The translations under genes were made by a program, and so were the position numbers. A stretch of DNA of 64,000 bases, taken from the NCBI RefSeq assembly GCF_016918505.1, contig NZ_JAFFPZ010000013.1:1-64000 (forward strand), in the 5' to 3' direction. Positions 63,704-64,000 of this stretch are shown here, piece after piece (positions within the stretch are counted from its first letter, which is position 1; each line of letters opens with the position of its first letter). Under the pieces are notes generated by a model, which worked only from the letters and a program-made list of their open reading frames with translations, did not search any database and was not told where the DNA came from. The DNA is from Desulforhopalus vacuolatus. Lineage in GTDB: Bacteria > Desulfobacterota > Desulfobulbia > Desulfobulbales > Desulfocapsaceae.

Positions 63704-64000
63704 CGGCATCAAAAGGGCAGGAAAATCTGGCAACGAAATCCTTCGCCCACCTCACCGACACCCTTATCTCCTGGTATCACCAGACCCGCCGCCCCCTTCC
63801 CTGGCGCGGCACCTGGGATCCGTATCACATCTGGATTTCTGAAATCATGCTCCAGCAGACGCAGATGGAGCGCGGGGTCGAATATTTCAACCGCTGGATT
63901 GCCACTCTTCCTGATGTCGCCGCCGTGGCGAATGCGGATGAACAGCTTATCCTGCGTCTCTGGCAGGGGCTGGGTTACTACGCCCGCGCGCGCAATCTCC
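63700..64000 (+). CDS. mutY: adenine DNA glycosylase, 5' part (cut by window end)
   Basis: The first 100 residues are visible. RRPLPWRGTWDPYHIWISEI and MLQQTQ match the N-terminus of MutY, which removes adenine opposite 8-oxoguanine; LWQGLGYYARARNL is the start of the helix-hairpin-helix region. The catalytic Asp and the iron-sulfur cluster Cys lie beyond the window. The ATG at 63700 overlaps the azlD stop by four bases. The frame stays open to the end of the window. Confidence 0.95.
   Translation, partial: MTASKGQENLATKSFAHLTDTLISWYHQTRRPLPWRGTWDPYHIWISEIMLQQTQMERGVEYFNRWIATLPDVAAVANADEQLILRLWQGLGYYARARNL

Overview
The window reads as a Gram-negative anaerobe, most likely a sulfate-reducing relative in the Desulfobacterota (Desulfobulbales-like). 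This is inferred from gene content: a B-type fumarate reductase/succinate dehydrogenase with a single diheme cytochrome b subunit, a fused HisH-HisF, LL-diaminopimelate aminotransferase, BioG-type biotin synthesis, a KdnB-type Kdo oxidase and a small multiheme-type cytochrome. No rRNA or tRNA gene and no CRISPR array was seen.

Layout. About 1-3.3 kb: the end of an upstream gene with its terminator, then two minus-strand genes, a membrane alpha/beta-hydrolase and an unusual lipoprotein deaminase. About 3.3-20.7 kb is accessory: two IS1595-family elements (one near complete but split in two frames, one decayed with a perfect 8-bp target duplication), an AT-rich pair (flavin oxidoreductase plus GT-C-like membrane protein), a hemerythrin-GGDEF protein, a two-kinase fusion, a broken IS607 element, an OmpR/EnvZ-type pair divergent from an LTA-synthase-like phosphoglycerol transferase, and much repeat DNA. 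About 20.8-52.7 kb is mostly GC-richer core: ileS-lspA-fabD, a biotin operon bioB-A-F-G-C-D, a glycan cluster (four family-2 glycosyltransferases and a WcaJ-like phosphotransferase) running into coaBC, a queuosine-mannosyltransferase-like gene, rsmA, tsaD, moaA, pheA, larE, an HU gene, an FmdE-like gene, hisHF, ispH, dapL and pepN. About 52.7-55.2 kb is a dense repeat block around a small diheme cytochrome and a geranylgeranyl-reductase-like flavoprotein. About 55.4-64 kb holds frdCAB (minus strand), gph, a DUF445 gene, kdnB, azlC-azlD and the start of mutY.

Two interspersed repeat systems are the most striking part. The first is a miniature inverted-repeat element with ends like GGGWACCTTGAAT. 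There are five clear copies of 19 to 163 bp, and four of them are flanked by perfect 4-bp direct duplications; some copies are reduced to little more than the two ends. The second is a mosaic family, about ten intergenic blocks, with ends like ATACCATTTACATTTTG and an internal purine-rich heptanucleotide array (units like GGAGACA, GGAGAAA, GGAGACG) whose length differs between copies. These repeats lie between genes. In some places they add spurious in-frame starts upstream of real genes, notably bioB and the geranylgeranyl-reductase-like gene.
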